From NCBI RefSeq assembly GCF_021654135.1, contig NZ_JAKGSD010000049.1, positions 5,946 through 63,406 of the forward strand: a stretch of 57,461 nt of DNA, written 5' to 3'. A program made the translations under genes and the position numbers. This DNA comes from Amycolatopsis tucumanensis. GTDB taxonomy: Bacteria > Actinomycetota > Actinomycetes > Mycobacteriales > Pseudonocardiaceae. A model generated the notes under the pieces. That model did no database searches, had not been told where the DNA came from, and worked only from the letters and a program-made list of their open reading frames with translations. Numbering within the stretch: the stretch's first letter is position 1; every line of letters begins with the position of its first letter. Shown piece by piece: positions 1 to 8,211 of this stretch.

Positions 1-18
1 CTAGAGTCGCGACCTTGC

Positions 19-186
19 CGCAGCCGCCAGGGCGGCGGTGGGCCGTTGCCTCAGGTTCACCGCAACCGCCGGGGTGGCGGTGCGCCGGTGCCGCAGGCGC
101 GACGCAACCGCCAGGGCGGCGGTGGGCCGCTGCCTCAGGCGCGACGCAGTCGCCAGGGCAGCGGTGCGCCGCCCACCGACCTGCAC
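19..186. repeat. four tandem copies of a 42-bp GC-rich repeat
   Basis: Imperfect copies begin at 19, 61, 103 and 145, an exact 42-bp period; the common core starts CGCAACCGCCAGGGCGGCGG. Because 42 is 14 codons, every frame gives a 14-residue periodicity, so an open frame here means little. The block lies just downstream of the espG-like stop codon and runs to the window edge. Each unit also contains a short inverted repeat (CCGCC/GGCGG) that could fold in RNA. I see no convincing gene in bases 1-194. Confidence 0.85.
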
Positions 187-194
187 AACACCGA

Positions 195-995
195 TCACCA
201 GGCACCACCCGGCGCCAGGGTCTCGCCGGCGGCGCTGACCAGCATCTCGCCGAGCCGGTGCCGCAGGTTCGCCGCGTCGGCGGGGGCGATGGTGATCCAG
301 TCGCGCCCGTCGTGACCGCGGCTGGCCTGCGTGAAGTATCGGCCGTCGTCGGTGTCGAACCAGCTCAGCACCGGCGGCCTCGTCTTCGCGCCGCTGCGGC
401 TGCGGGCGTTGGCGCCGATCTGCCCGCCGCGCAGCCGCGGCTGGGCCTGCAGCCGGGCCAGCGCCTTGCGGTCGTCGTCCGCGCTGGTCCGCCCGCCGGC
501 CGGGGTGCGGCGCTGCAGGAAGTCGGCCCCGGTGGCCGTCATCAGCTGCTCGAGCGGCACGGTGATCGACTTCTCGCTGCCCCGCCGGGCGGCGGGCAGC
601 AGGGACACGATGGCGCTCGCGAGGCCGTCCGCCGGCATCGGCTGGAAGTGGAAGCCCCGCTCGTCGTGCACCGCGAGCACACCGCGCCCGGACAGCGCCG
701 CCGCCACGGCGAGCAGCGGACGCGCGTCCGGCGCGGTGATGTGCACGCTGTCCAGGCTGGTCTCCGACCCGGCCAGCACCTCGAAGAACTCCTCGACGTG
801 CGGCGCGGGGCGGCCCCGGCCGTCGGCCGCACCACGCGCGGCGAGCCGGTCCAGGGTCTGCCGCCGCAGCTCGGCACGCTCGTCCATCGTCGCGCCGTGC
901 GAGCGCACCTCCAGCGGGTACGGCAGTTCGCCTGCTCCGAAGGACTCCCACAGGAAGTCCAGTTCCAGCGGAGTGAGCAGCTCCGCTCGCGCCAT
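195..995 (-). CDS. EspG-type ESX secretion-associated chaperone
   Basis: A 266-residue cytosolic protein. EspG proteins bind PE-PPE dimers and keep the PPE tip soluble before type VII secretion. The layout fits: an N-terminal segment with LTPLELDFLWE, a central region, and the typical C-terminal block ending DWITIAPADAANLRHRL. The ATG at 995 is chosen because the family-like N terminus begins MARAELLTPLE; reading further upstream gives only low-complexity shadow sequence. It lies 37 bp downstream of the PPE-type gene and is probably in its transcript. Family assignment rests on this pattern and the PE/PPE context; residue identity with mycobacterial EspG would be low. Confidence 0.85.
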   Translation of the reverse strand: MARAELLTPLELDFLWESFGAGELPYPLEVRSHGATMDERAELRRQTLDRLAARGAADGRGRPAPHVEEFFEVLAGSETSLDSVHITAPDARPLLAVAAALSGRGVLAVHDERGFHFQPMPADGLASAIVSLLPAARRGSEKSITVPLEQLMTATGADFLQRRTPAGGRTSADDDRKALARLQAQPRLRGGQIGANARSRSGAKTRPPVLSWFDTDDGRYFTQASRGHDGRDWITIAPADAANLRHRLGEMLVSAAGETLAPGGAW

Positions 996-1032
996 CAAGT
1001 CCCTCTTTCCCGGTTCGCGCGGTTGCGCCGGA

Positions 1033-2364
1033 TCAGCGGTCGTCCTCGTCGTTCCAGGCCCCGATGACCGGCGGCGCGGTCGCCACGTTGGCGCCGAACG
1101 CCTCGTCGGGGTCGGCCTCGACGAGGAAGGAGGCACGGGTGTGCTCCTCGTCCTCCGAGCCCTGCGCGCCGGCACCCATGCCGCCGCCCATGCCGGACGC
1201 CGGCGGCGGGGTGCCTGCCCCACCGATGGTCCCACCGGTGTTCATGAGGCTCTGCTGGGCCTGCTGCTGCTGCTGCGCGGCGCCGTGGGCCTGCTGCGAC
1301 TGGTCCGAGCTGGCCGCCGTCTCGTCGGCCGCCGGGCGCTCCTTGGCGCCGGACTTGCTGCCGCGGCCGAGAGCGGCCTTGCCACCCACCGCGGCGAGAC
1401 CCGCCGTGCCGAGACCCGCCACCGCGCCCAGCGCCGCCGCACCGCCACCGCCGGACGACGTCGGCGCCGCGGTCACCTGACCCGCGCCGGAAGCCGCGCC
1501 TGCCGCCGGAGCGGGAGCCGCCGGGACACCGTGCGGACCGGGGGCGCCACCGGGCTGGCCACCGGCGGCGAAGCCCGCCGCGCCGCCGCCGGGGATCCCG
1601 GTGGTGACGCCGCCGACCGGGCCGAGCCCGACCGACCCGAGGCCGCCGGGCACCGCGCCGGAGCCGGCCCCGACGGACTGCGCCGAGGTGCCGCCGAAGC
1701 GGCCGTCCGCGGGCAGGCCGAGCGACTCCGGGCCGAAGCTCGGGGTCGCGCTGTCCACCTCGGACATCGCCTGGGTGTAGGCGTTGAAGTACTGGACCTG
1801 CTGGGCGTGCACGGCGCGGGCCTCGTCGGCCTGCACCTTCATGTCGGCGACCATCGCAGCCGGGCCGCCGGCGAGCATCGCCGCGGTCTGCTTGGCCGGG
1901 TCGAACTCCTTCGGCGCGGGCATCTTCTTGACCTCGGCCGCCGCCGCGGCCTGCTGCGCCATCCGGTTCGACATGGTGTGCGCCGCGTCGCCGGCCTGCT
2001 TGCTGGAGTTCGCGATGCCGACCAGCGCGCCCTGCGCGGAACCGGAGCCCTGCCCGATCCACGCGTTGCCCAGCTCGGCGATCGCGTTGTACAGGTCGTC
2101 GGCCGCCTGGTGCAGGCTGTCGCCGTGGGACTGCCACTGCCGCCCGGTGGCCTCGGCCGTGGCCGGGTCGTTGTTCTGGGTGGCGCCGAGGTAGAGCTGG
2201 TTGCTCTCCTGCGAGGCCCAGTTCGGCGGGCTCGCGATGGCGCGGTCGCCGCCGTAGGTGAACCCGCCCGCGCTGTTGCGCGCCTGCTGCACCAGCGCGG
2301 CGGACTCGCCGTTGTCGCCCAGCTGGACGGCCTCGCCTCTGGGCTCGTTGCTCGGAGAAGTCAT
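1033..2364 (-). CDS. PPE-type ESX substrate with Gly/Ala/Pro-rich tail
   Basis: A 443-residue protein. Residues about 15-185 are predicted helical hairpin and resemble a PPE/WXG domain (NWASQESNQLYLG, GRQWQSHGDSLHQAADDLY). They are followed by a long low-complexity region rich in Gly, Ala and Pro, a poly-Gln run (HGAAQQQQQAQQ), and an acidic C terminus (AWNDEDDR). PPE proteins form a helical bundle with a PE partner and leave the cell through an ESX system. The gene follows the PE-type gene by 20 bp and precedes the EspG gene, which is the usual trio. No ESX core genes (EccB-E, MycP) are in the window, so the exporting machine is elsewhere. Confidence 0.85.
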   Translation of the reverse strand: MTSPSNEPRGEAVQLGDNGESAALVQQARNSAGGFTYGGDRAIASPPNWASQESNQLYLGATQNNDPATAEATGRQWQSHGDSLHQAADDLYNAIAELGNAWIGQGSGSAQGALVGIANSSKQAGDAAHTMSNRMAQQAAAAAEVKKMPAPKEFDPAKQTAAMLAGGPAAMVADMKVQADEARAVHAQQVQYFNAYTQAMSEVDSATPSFGPESLGLPADGRFGGTSAQSVGAGSGAVPGGLGSVGLGPVGGVTTGIPGGGAAGFAAGGQPGGAPGPHGVPAAPAPAAGAASGAGQVTAAPTSSGGGGAAALGAVAGLGTAGLAAVGGKAALGRGSKSGAKERPAADETAASSDQSQQAHGAAQQQQQAQQSLMNTGGTIGGAGTPPPASGMGGGMGAGAQGSEDEEHTRASFLVEADPDEAFGANVATAPPVIGAWNDEDDR

Positions 2365-2384
2365 CGTGATCGGTCCCCCCGCCT

Positions 2385-2753
2385 TCAGACCTGGCGACCG
2401 GACGCCAGCGCGTCTTCGGCGGCCTGCTCGATCTTGTCGTAGTGGCTCATCGCCGCGACGATGGCGTCCTCGGCCTGCTGGTACTGGTTGTAGAGGTTGC
2501 GCAGCGCGGTCGCGTACGACTCACCGCCCCCGTCGGCGCGCTGCACGAACTTCGCGGCGATGGCGTTGCCGACCGGGTTGTTGCCGAGCTTGGGCGGCTC
2601 GGCAAGGGCTCCGGCGTTGCGCAGCAGGTTCTCCACCTGGTCCTTGCCGAGGCGGATCTTCTTCAGAACCGCCTGCGCGGCGTCCGGGTCGACCCCCAGC
2701 TGCCCGTTCACGGCGGCGTTCCGGAACGCCGCGGCGTCCGCGTAGCTCCCCAT
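2385..2753 (-). CDS. PE-type small helical ESX substrate
   Basis: A 122-residue helical protein. Near the C terminus it carries HYDKIEQAAEDAL, which contains the YxxxD/E type VII export signal (YDKIE), as in PE and WXG100 proteins. The first half (FRNAAVNGQLGVDPDAAQAVLKKI) and second half would form the two helices that pair with the downstream PPE-type protein. It has no signal peptide and no membrane segment. It is the first gene of the PE-PPE-EspG unit; the 130-bp gap up to hpt would hold the promoter. Calling it PE rather than a generic WXG100-like protein rests on its pairing with the PPE-type gene. Confidence 0.8.
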   Translation of the reverse strand: MGSYADAAAFRNAAVNGQLGVDPDAAQAVLKKIRLGKDQVENLLRNAGALAEPPKLGNNPVGNAIAAKFVQRADGGGESYATALRNLYNQYQQAEDAIVAAMSHYDKIEQAAEDALASGRQV

Positions 2754-2889
2754 CAGTTCTCCCTACCCCACGTCCGTACCGCATCGCGGCGCGTCACCCT
2801 CGTTCGCGTAGGTTAACGCACCGCACCGACACTTATGACGCGTTCCGGCACGTTCGGGTTCACGAATTTCCGGTGCTCACGCACCGTGT

Positions 2890-3444
2890 TCAGGCGCCGT
2901 ACACCTTCGGATCAAGGGTGCCGATGTAGGGCAGGTCCCGGTAGCGCTCCGCGTAGTCGAGGCCGTACCCGACCACGAACTCGTTGGGGATGTCGAAGCC
3001 GACGTACCGCACCGGCACGTCCACCTTGACCGCCTCCGGCTTGCGCAGCAGCGTGACGACCTCCAGCGACGCCGGGTTGCGGCTCGCCAGGTTCTTCAGC
3101 AGCCAGGACAGGGTCAGTCCGGAGTCGACGATGTCCTCGACGATCAGCACGTGCCGCCCGGTGATGTCCCGGTCGAGGTCCTTGAGGATCCGCACCACGC
3201 CGGAGGACGACGTGGACGAACCGTACGAGGAGACGGCCATGAACTCCAGCTGCGCCGGCATCGGCAGCACGCGGGCGAAGTCGGTCATGAACATGACGGC
3301 GCCCTTGAGCACGCCCACCAGCAGCAGGTCGCCGGCAGAGGTCTCGCGCTCGTAGTCCGCGGCGATCTGCTTCGCGAGCTCGGTGATCTTGTCGTTGATC
3401 TGCTGCTCGGTGATGAGGACGGAGGCGATCTCGCCTTCGTACAC
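2890..3444 (-). CDS. hpt: hypoxanthine phosphoribosyltransferase
   Basis: A 184-residue purine salvage enzyme that makes IMP or GMP from hypoxanthine or guanine and PRPP in the cytosol. The PRPP-binding motif VLIVEDIVDSGLTL is at residues 99-112. The flexible-loop SSYGSSTSSSG and the base-binding KVDVPVRYVGFDIPNEFVVGYG are both present, and the length is normal for the family. It starts with GTG, 3 bp after the tilS stop, so tilS and hpt are in one operon. The pairing tilS-hpt, often with ftsH downstream, is common in bacteria; here the downstream neighbours are instead the PE/PPE genes on the same strand. Confidence 0.97.
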   Translation of the reverse strand: MYEGEIASVLITEQQINDKITELAKQIAADYERETSAGDLLLVGVLKGAVMFMTDFARVLPMPAQLEFMAVSSYGSSTSSSGVVRILKDLDRDITGRHVLIVEDIVDSGLTLSWLLKNLASRNPASLEVVTLLRKPEAVKVDVPVRYVGFDIPNEFVVGYGLDYAERYRDLPYIGTLDPKVYGA

Positions 3445-3447
3445 GGG

Positions 3448-4407
3448 TCAGTCCCCTCTTGTTTCCGGTGGATTCATGGCAAGCCTGCCATGCGTCCGGG
3501 TCACCACCAAGCCGCCGGGTAGCCAAACACCGCCCTGGCCACGCCACCGCGCGACCAGCGCGTCGACGGACCGCAGGTGGGCGTCGGTGAGGTCGCGCGC
3601 GCCATGCGCGGTGAGCCAGTTCCGCAGGATCCTCCTGCGGAGGGATGCGGGCAGCGGCGCGAGCTCCCCGATGTCCGGTTTCCCGTGCCGCGCCAGGAAG
3701 TCCGCTGCGAGCGCGTCGAGCGCCTCGGAATCCTCCCTGAGCTGGGCGGCCGTGCGGGCGAGTGCCGCCGCGACCCCGCCGTTGAGGACGTCTTCCAGCA
3801 GCGGCAGCACTTCCGCGCGCAGGCGCACCCTGGTGTAGCGCGGATCGCTGTTGTGCGGGTCCTCCCACGGGGTCAGGCCGAGCGCGCGGCAGGCGTCCCG
3901 GGTGGTCGCGCGAGGCACGTCGAGGAGTGGCCTACCCCACGGGAGATCCACAGCACGCATGCCGGCGATCGAACGCGGACCGGAGCCGCGGCCGAGTCCG
4001 AGCAGGACGGTCTCGGCCTGGTCGTCGCGGGTGTGGCCGAGGAGGACGATGCCGCGGTGATGCGCGCGGAGCGCGGCATAACGGGCGTTCCGGGCGGCCG
4101 CCTCAGGGCCACCCGGGCCGGTCACCTCGACCGTGAGGACTTCGGCGGAGTCCACGCCGAGCTTGCGCGCCGTCCCGGCCGCCTCTTCGGCCACGCGCGC
4201 TGAGCCCGCCTGCAGCCCGTGGTCCACGACCAGCGCCCGCACCGGCAGCCCGAGCCGCCGCCCGGTGAACACGGCGGCCTCGGTGAGCGCCAGCGAGTCG
4301 GCCCCACCGGACAACGCCACGTCGATCGCCGGCACGCCGGGGCACTCCGCCAGCAGGTTCCGCACCGCGCGGCGCACCGCGGCGACCGCGGGGTGCGGCC
4401 CGGTCAC
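3448..4407 (-). CDS. tilS: tRNA(Ile)-lysidine synthetase
   Basis: A 319-residue enzyme that converts C34 of the AUA-reading tRNA-Ile to lysidine using ATP and lysine. The PP-loop motif SGGADSLAL is at residues 33-41, and GHTRDDQAETVLLGLGRGSG is the second signature. The C terminus is short compared with E. coli TilS, as is usual in Actinobacteria. The start is a GTG at 4407 whose bases overlap the TGA of the upstream metallopeptidase gene (GTGA), so the two are translationally coupled; longer readings would extend into that gene. Confidence 0.95.
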   Translation of the reverse strand: MTGPHPAVAAVRRAVRNLLAECPGVPAIDVALSGGADSLALTEAAVFTGRRLGLPVRALVVDHGLQAGSARVAEEAAGTARKLGVDSAEVLTVEVTGPGGPEAAARNARYAALRAHHRGIVLLGHTRDDQAETVLLGLGRGSGPRSIAGMRAVDLPWGRPLLDVPRATTRDACRALGLTPWEDPHNSDPRYTRVRLRAEVLPLLEDVLNGGVAAALARTAAQLREDSEALDALAADFLARHGKPDIGELAPLPASLRRRILRNWLTAHGARDLTDAHLRSVDALVARWRGQGGVWLPGGLVVTRTHGRLAMNPPETRGD

Positions 4408-5456
4408 GGGTGGACGCGCCGCACCCAAGCCTCGGGATCGGCGATCTCGGCCCGGGTCGGCAGCGTGTTGGGCGAGGTCCAGACGGCGTTGAACCCGGCC
4501 ATCCCGACCCGGTCGACGACGTGCCGGGTGAAGGCCGCGCCCTGCGCGTACTGGCGGATCTTGGCGTCCACCCCGAGCAGCGCCCGCAGCAGCCGGTCCA
4601 GCAGGCCGCCGCCCTTGCGCCGCTCGGTGAACCGCGCGCGGATCGTCTCGACGCTGGGCACCACGCTCGGCCCCACCGCGTCCATCACGTAGTCCGCGTG
4701 CCCTTCCAGGAGCGTGGACAGCGCCAGCAGGCGGTCGAACACCTCGCGCTGCTCGGGCGAGCGCAGCAGCTGCCCGATCGCGACCAGCCCGTCCGCCTTG
4801 GCGCGCCGGGCCTCGCGCAGCGCGTCCGGCAGTCTGCCGAGCAGGTCGGTCATCCCGTCGTCGTCGCCGGTGAGGCCGCCGACCAGGCGTTCGACCTCGT
4901 CGGCGAAGTAGTCGCGCAGCCAGCCGACGGCGGTGAACTGCAGCCGGTGCGTGCTCTCGTGCAGGCACACCCACAACCGGAAGTCGCGGCCGGGCACCTG
5001 CAGCGCCTGCTGCGCGGTGACCACGTTCGGCGCCACCAGCAGCAGCCGCCCGCCGCCGTCCGGGCCGCCGAACGGGTCGTACTGGCCCAGCACGCGGGAG
5101 GCCAGGAAGGCCAGCACCACGCCGGTCTGCACGCCGGCGCCACCGGCCAGGACCGGCCCCAGCGGCCCCGCCGGGTTCGGCGGCAACGCCTTCGCGGTGA
5201 GCGCGTCGAGCCCGGCGGCGGCCGAGCGCACCCAGCCGGGCCGGTCCACCACGTCGCCGGGGAGCAGCGGCAGCCCGGCGCCCAGACCGGTCAGCTCGCG
5301 GACGTGTGCCTCGGCGTCGAGCGACAGCTCCCGCAGCTCGGTCACGGCCAGGCCGGCCTCCTCGCGGGAGACCACCGGCCCGCCACGGGCGAGGAAGGCG
5401 CCCGTGGAAGCGGCCAGTGACCAGTCCACGACCGGCCGGGACGCAACCTCGCTCAT
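4404..5456 (-). CDS. zincin-like metallopeptidase (F420-biosynthesis-associated / DUF2342 type)
   Basis: A 350-residue cytosolic protein of the actinobacterial family annotated as zinc-dependent metalloprotease or coenzyme F420 biosynthesis-associated. HESTH at 166-170 is a zincin HExxH motif, and EGHADYVMD at 251-259 would supply the third ligand. The ATG at 5456 is preceded by GGGAAGG at good spacing; an upstream start would overlap dacB. The family's substrate is unknown to me. The conserved order dacB - this gene - tilS - hpt is also found in mycobacteria (Rv3627c-Rv3624c), so linkage with F420 is by family name only. Confidence 0.85.
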   Translation of the reverse strand: MSEVASRPVVDWSLAASTGAFLARGGPVVSREEAGLAVTELRELSLDAEAHVRELTGLGAGLPLLPGDVVDRPGWVRSAAAGLDALTAKALPPNPAGPLGPVLAGGAGVQTGVVLAFLASRVLGQYDPFGGPDGGGRLLLVAPNVVTAQQALQVPGRDFRLWVCLHESTHRLQFTAVGWLRDYFADEVERLVGGLTGDDDGMTDLLGRLPDALREARRAKADGLVAIGQLLRSPEQREVFDRLLALSTLLEGHADYVMDAVGPSVVPSVETIRARFTERRKGGGLLDRLLRALLGVDAKIRQYAQGAAFTRHVVDRVGMAGFNAVWTSPNTLPTRAEIADPEAWVRRVHP

Positions 5457-5475
5457 CGTGTTCACCTTCCCGAAG

Positions 5476-7470
5476 CTATCGGCAACCACAGCCCCTCAGC
5501 GAGGCCGCGACGACGTCCAGTGCCGCCCGCGCGGGGTCCTGGTCGGCGCCGTCGGACATCAACGCGAACACCAGGACCCGGCCGTCCTCGTCCAGCACTA
5601 CCCCTGCCAACGTGTGGACGCCGGACAGAGTGCCCGTCTTGGCGCGGACCCACCCCTTGCCGGATCGGGAGTTCGGGGCGTCATAGCGGTCGGCGAGGGT
5701 GCCGCTGCCGCCGGCCACCGGCAGCCCGGCCAGCATCGGGCGCAGTTTCGCGGTGCGCGGGTCCTTGCCGTCCGGTCCCGCGGCGACGGCCAGCACCTGC
5801 GCGAGCAGCTTCGCCGGGACGCTGTTCTGCGGGGACAGCCCGCTGTTGTCGCTCAGCTTGACCTGGGAGACGTCGAACCCGTTCTGGGACAGCACGGACA
5901 GGGTCGCCTGCGCGGCGCCGGCGAACGACGCGTCGGCGCCGGTCGCGATGGCCGTCATCCGGCCGATCGCGTCCGCGAGGGTGTTGTCCGAGGCCTCCAG
6001 CGCGTGCGCGATCAGCTCGCTCAGCGGGGCGGACTTCACCTCGCCGAGCACCTTCGCGTCCTGCGGTGCCGTCGCCTGGCCGGACGCGGTCGCGCCGAGG
6101 CGCTGCGCGAACGTCTGCAACACGGTGTTCGCCGGCTGGGCGACGCGCATCGAGTGGTCGTTCGTCGGGTCGGTGAGGCCGCCGTCGAGCATCACCGGCG
6201 TCATCGCGGCGGTGTAGATCGGGGCGTCGTCGGGCGCCCAGCCCGGCGCGGTCTGCGCGCCGGACCAGATCGAGGTGTCGATCTGGACCTTCTTGATCGC
6301 GCCGCCACTGGCCTGCTTCACCTGCGCGACGAGGTCGTCGAGGTGGGCGGCGCCGGCGTAGACCGACTGCTGCCCGGCGGGCAGCGAGGACAGCGTGATG
6401 TCCCCGCCCGCGACGATGACGGCGGTGTCCGGCGACGAGCCCTGCACGACCTTGGTGCTCAACTGCGTGCCCGGGTCCATCGCGAGCAGCGCGGCGGAGG
6501 TGGTCAGCAGCTTGGTGGTGGACGCCGGGGTGCGGAACTGGCTGGAGTTGCGGTCCCACAGCAGCTCGCCGGTCGCCGGGTCGATCACGGCGCCGGTGAG
6601 CGTGCCCAGCGCGGCGTTCGCAGCCGGGCCTGCCAGCGCCGAGGACACCCCGGACGACGTCGGTTTCGGCGCCGACGCGCTGGGCGCCTTGAGCGAGAGG
6701 GCCACCGGCACCGGCTGCGGGCTGTCGCCCTTCGGCAGGTTCGGCGCCCACGGCAGGCCGAGGCGGTTGGAGACGTACGGCGTGGCGAGCGCGGCGCCCA
6801 CCGCGACGACCAGCACCAGCGCCACGATGCTGCCGATCAGCACGCCCTTGCGGCGGCGCTTCGGCTTCGCCTCGGGTTCGGCGGGCGGCTTCTCCTCGCC
6901 GGTGGTCGCCTCCGCGGGGTGGATTTCGCCGCTGGGCTCGATCCGCATCGGCTGCACCGGCGGAACGGCCGCGGGCGGCACCGGCTGCGACGGCTCGGCG
7001 GACTGCTGCTGGGCCGACGGCTGCGGCGGCTGCTGGGCGGACTGCTGCGGCGGCTGCGCCGGTTGGGCGGACTGCGGCCGCGGCGGTGCCGATTCGGCGG
7101 ACTGCTGCGGCGGCTGCTGCTGGGCGGGCTGCTGTGGCCGGTGCTCCGGCGGCGCGGGCTGCGGTCGCGGCTGCGCCGGCTCGGCCGACTGCGGCGACTG
7201 CGGCCGCGGGACCCGGTGCGGCTCGGTCTCCTGCTCCGGCACCTGCCGCAGGTCGATGACCTGCGTGCTTTCCGCGTCCGGCTTGGCCGCCGGGATGAAC
7301 TGGGTCTTCTCCGCGTCCCGCTCGGCAGGCACGAACAACGTCGGCGATTCGGGCAGGGAAACCTTGCCGGGCACCGGCAGCTGGGCCGTGGCGCCGCCGT
7401 CAGCGGAACTCTCCCCGCTGCCGGCGTCGGTGTCTTCCGACGGCCACTCGGGCTGTTCGTTGCTCGGCAC
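5476..7470 (-). CDS. dacB: D-alanyl-D-alanine carboxypeptidase/endopeptidase (PBP4, family S13) with long cytoplasmic tail
   Basis: A 664-residue penicillin-binding protein that trims or cleaves peptidoglycan cross-links outside the membrane. The three penicillin-binding motifs are STTK (317-320, nucleophile Ser317), SDN (494-496) and KTG (611-613). One membrane segment at about 209-229 follows RRRK and places the first 208 residues in the cytoplasm. That tail is extremely rich in Gln, Pro, Ser and Ala (residues 85-170) and has many Glu and Asp. The usual S13 enzyme has a signal peptide and no such tail. The start is GTG at 7470, preceded by a GGAGGAGG-type ribosome site. It is divergent from ppa and upstream of the metallopeptidase gene by 19 bp. 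Confidence 0.93.
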   Translation of the reverse strand: MPSNEQPEWPSEDTDAGSGESSADGGATAQLPVPGKVSLPESPTLFVPAERDAEKTQFIPAAKPDAESTQVIDLRQVPEQETEPHRVPRPQSPQSAEPAQPRPQPAPPEHRPQQPAQQQPPQQSAESAPPRPQSAQPAQPPQQSAQQPPQPSAQQQSAEPSQPVPPAAVPPVQPMRIEPSGEIHPAEATTGEEKPPAEPEAKPKRRRKGVLIGSIVALVLVVAVGAALATPYVSNRLGLPWAPNLPKGDSPQPVPVALSLKAPSASAPKPTSSGVSSALAGPAANAALGTLTGAVIDPATGELLWDRNSSQFRTPASTTKLLTTSAALLAMDPGTQLSTKVVQGSSPDTAVIVAGGDITLSSLPAGQQSVYAGAAHLDDLVAQVKQASGGAIKKVQIDTSIWSGAQTAPGWAPDDAPIYTAAMTPVMLDGGLTDPTNDHSMRVAQPANTVLQTFAQRLGATASGQATAPQDAKVLGEVKSAPLSELIAHALEASDNTLADAIGRMTAIATGADASFAGAAQATLSVLSQNGFDVSQVKLSDNSGLSPQNSVPAKLLAQVLAVAAGPDGKDPRTAKLRPMLAGLPVAGGSGTLADRYDAPNSRSGKGWVRAKTGTLSGVHTLAGVVLDEDGRVLVFALMSDGADQDPARAALDVVAASLRGCGCR

Positions 7471-7592
7471 GCACCCCTCCTCCAGACCGGCGACACACCG
7501 CGGGCAAACTCACTGTTGTCAAGACGACATCAGTGCGACTTCCCAACGGCGCGTGGTCCACACTAGTGAGAACAAGTTAGCGAAACCGTAAG

Positions 7593-7608
7593 CCGCCGGT
7601 ACCGGCGG
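7593..7608. promoter_or_regulatory. perfect 16-bp palindrome in the dacB-ppa divergent promoter region
   Basis: CCGCCGGTACCGGCGG is its own reverse complement. It lies 27 bp before the ppa start codon and 123 bp before dacB. It may be an operator or simply a hairpin in the ppa leader; no regulator is identifiable from the sequence. Confidence 0.4.
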
Positions 7609-7634
7609 GAAAAGACGAGGTCAGCGAGGACGCC

Positions 7635-8153
7635 GTGGAGTTCGACGCCACGATCGAAATCCCCAAGGGGGAGCGCAACAAGTACGAGGTGGACCACAAG
7701 ACCGGTCGCATCCGCCTGGACCGGACCCTGTTCACGGCCACCCAGTACCCGGCCGACTACGGCTTCATCGACGACACCCTTGGGCAGGACGGCGACCCGC
7801 TCGACGTGCTGGTGCTCGTCCAGGAGCCGACGTTCCCGGGCTGCCTGATCCGCTGCCGCGCGATCGGCATGTTCCGGATGACGGACGAGAAGGGGCCGGA
7901 CGACAAGGTCCTCGCGGTGCCGTCCGACGACCCGCGGCTGGAGCACCTGCGCGACATCCACCACCTGAACGAGTTCCACAAGCTGGAGATCGAGCACTTC
8001 TTCCAGGTGTACAAGGACCTGGAGCCGGCCAAGAGCGTCGAGGGCTCGCAGTGGGTGGGCCGGTCCGAGGCGGAGGCCGAGATCAAGCGCTCCTACCAGC
8101 GTGAGATCGACCGGCTCGCGAAGGAGGCCGCCGAGGGCGGCGAGCACCACTGA
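7635..8153 (+). CDS. ppa: inorganic pyrophosphatase (family I)
   Basis: A 172-residue soluble enzyme hydrolysing pyrophosphate to phosphate. The family signature is DGDPLDV at residues 52-58, with its three metal-binding Asp residues. ERNKYEVD (13-20) and YPADYGFI (39-46) are also typical. The start is GTG at 7635; the protein then begins MEFDATIEIPKG, as in mycobacterial Ppa. The window also carries the membrane proton-pumping pyrophosphatase hppA at 25.5 kb, so the cell has both a soluble and an energy-conserving route for pyrophosphate. Confidence 0.97.
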   Translation: MEFDATIEIPKGERNKYEVDHKTGRIRLDRTLFTATQYPADYGFIDDTLGQDGDPLDVLVLVQEPTFPGCLIRCRAIGMFRMTDEKGPDDKVLAVPSDDPRLEHLRDIHHLNEFHKLEIEHFFQVYKDLEPAKSVEGSQWVGRSEAEAEIKRSYQREIDRLAKEAAEGGEHH

Positions 8154-8168
8154 GTGCGCCCAACGAAG

Positions 8169-8200
8169 AACGCCCCTTCCCCGCGCGGGGAAGGGGCGTT
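8169..8200. terminator. bidirectional terminator between ppa and glyA
   Basis: A perfect 32-bp palindrome with arms AACGCCCCTTCCCCGC and GCGGGGAAGGGGCGTT, lying between the convergent ends of ppa (8153) and glyA (8212). T-rich bases follow on both sides, so it can stop both transcripts. Confidence 0.9.
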
Positions 8201-8211
8201 TCTCGTTTCGA

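Noticed and set aside
1..951. Long minus-strand frame running through the 42-bp repeats to the window edge
   Set aside because: It is out of frame with the EspG-like protein and its composition is Arg/Ala-rich shadow; the 14-residue periodicity is forced by the 42-bp period.
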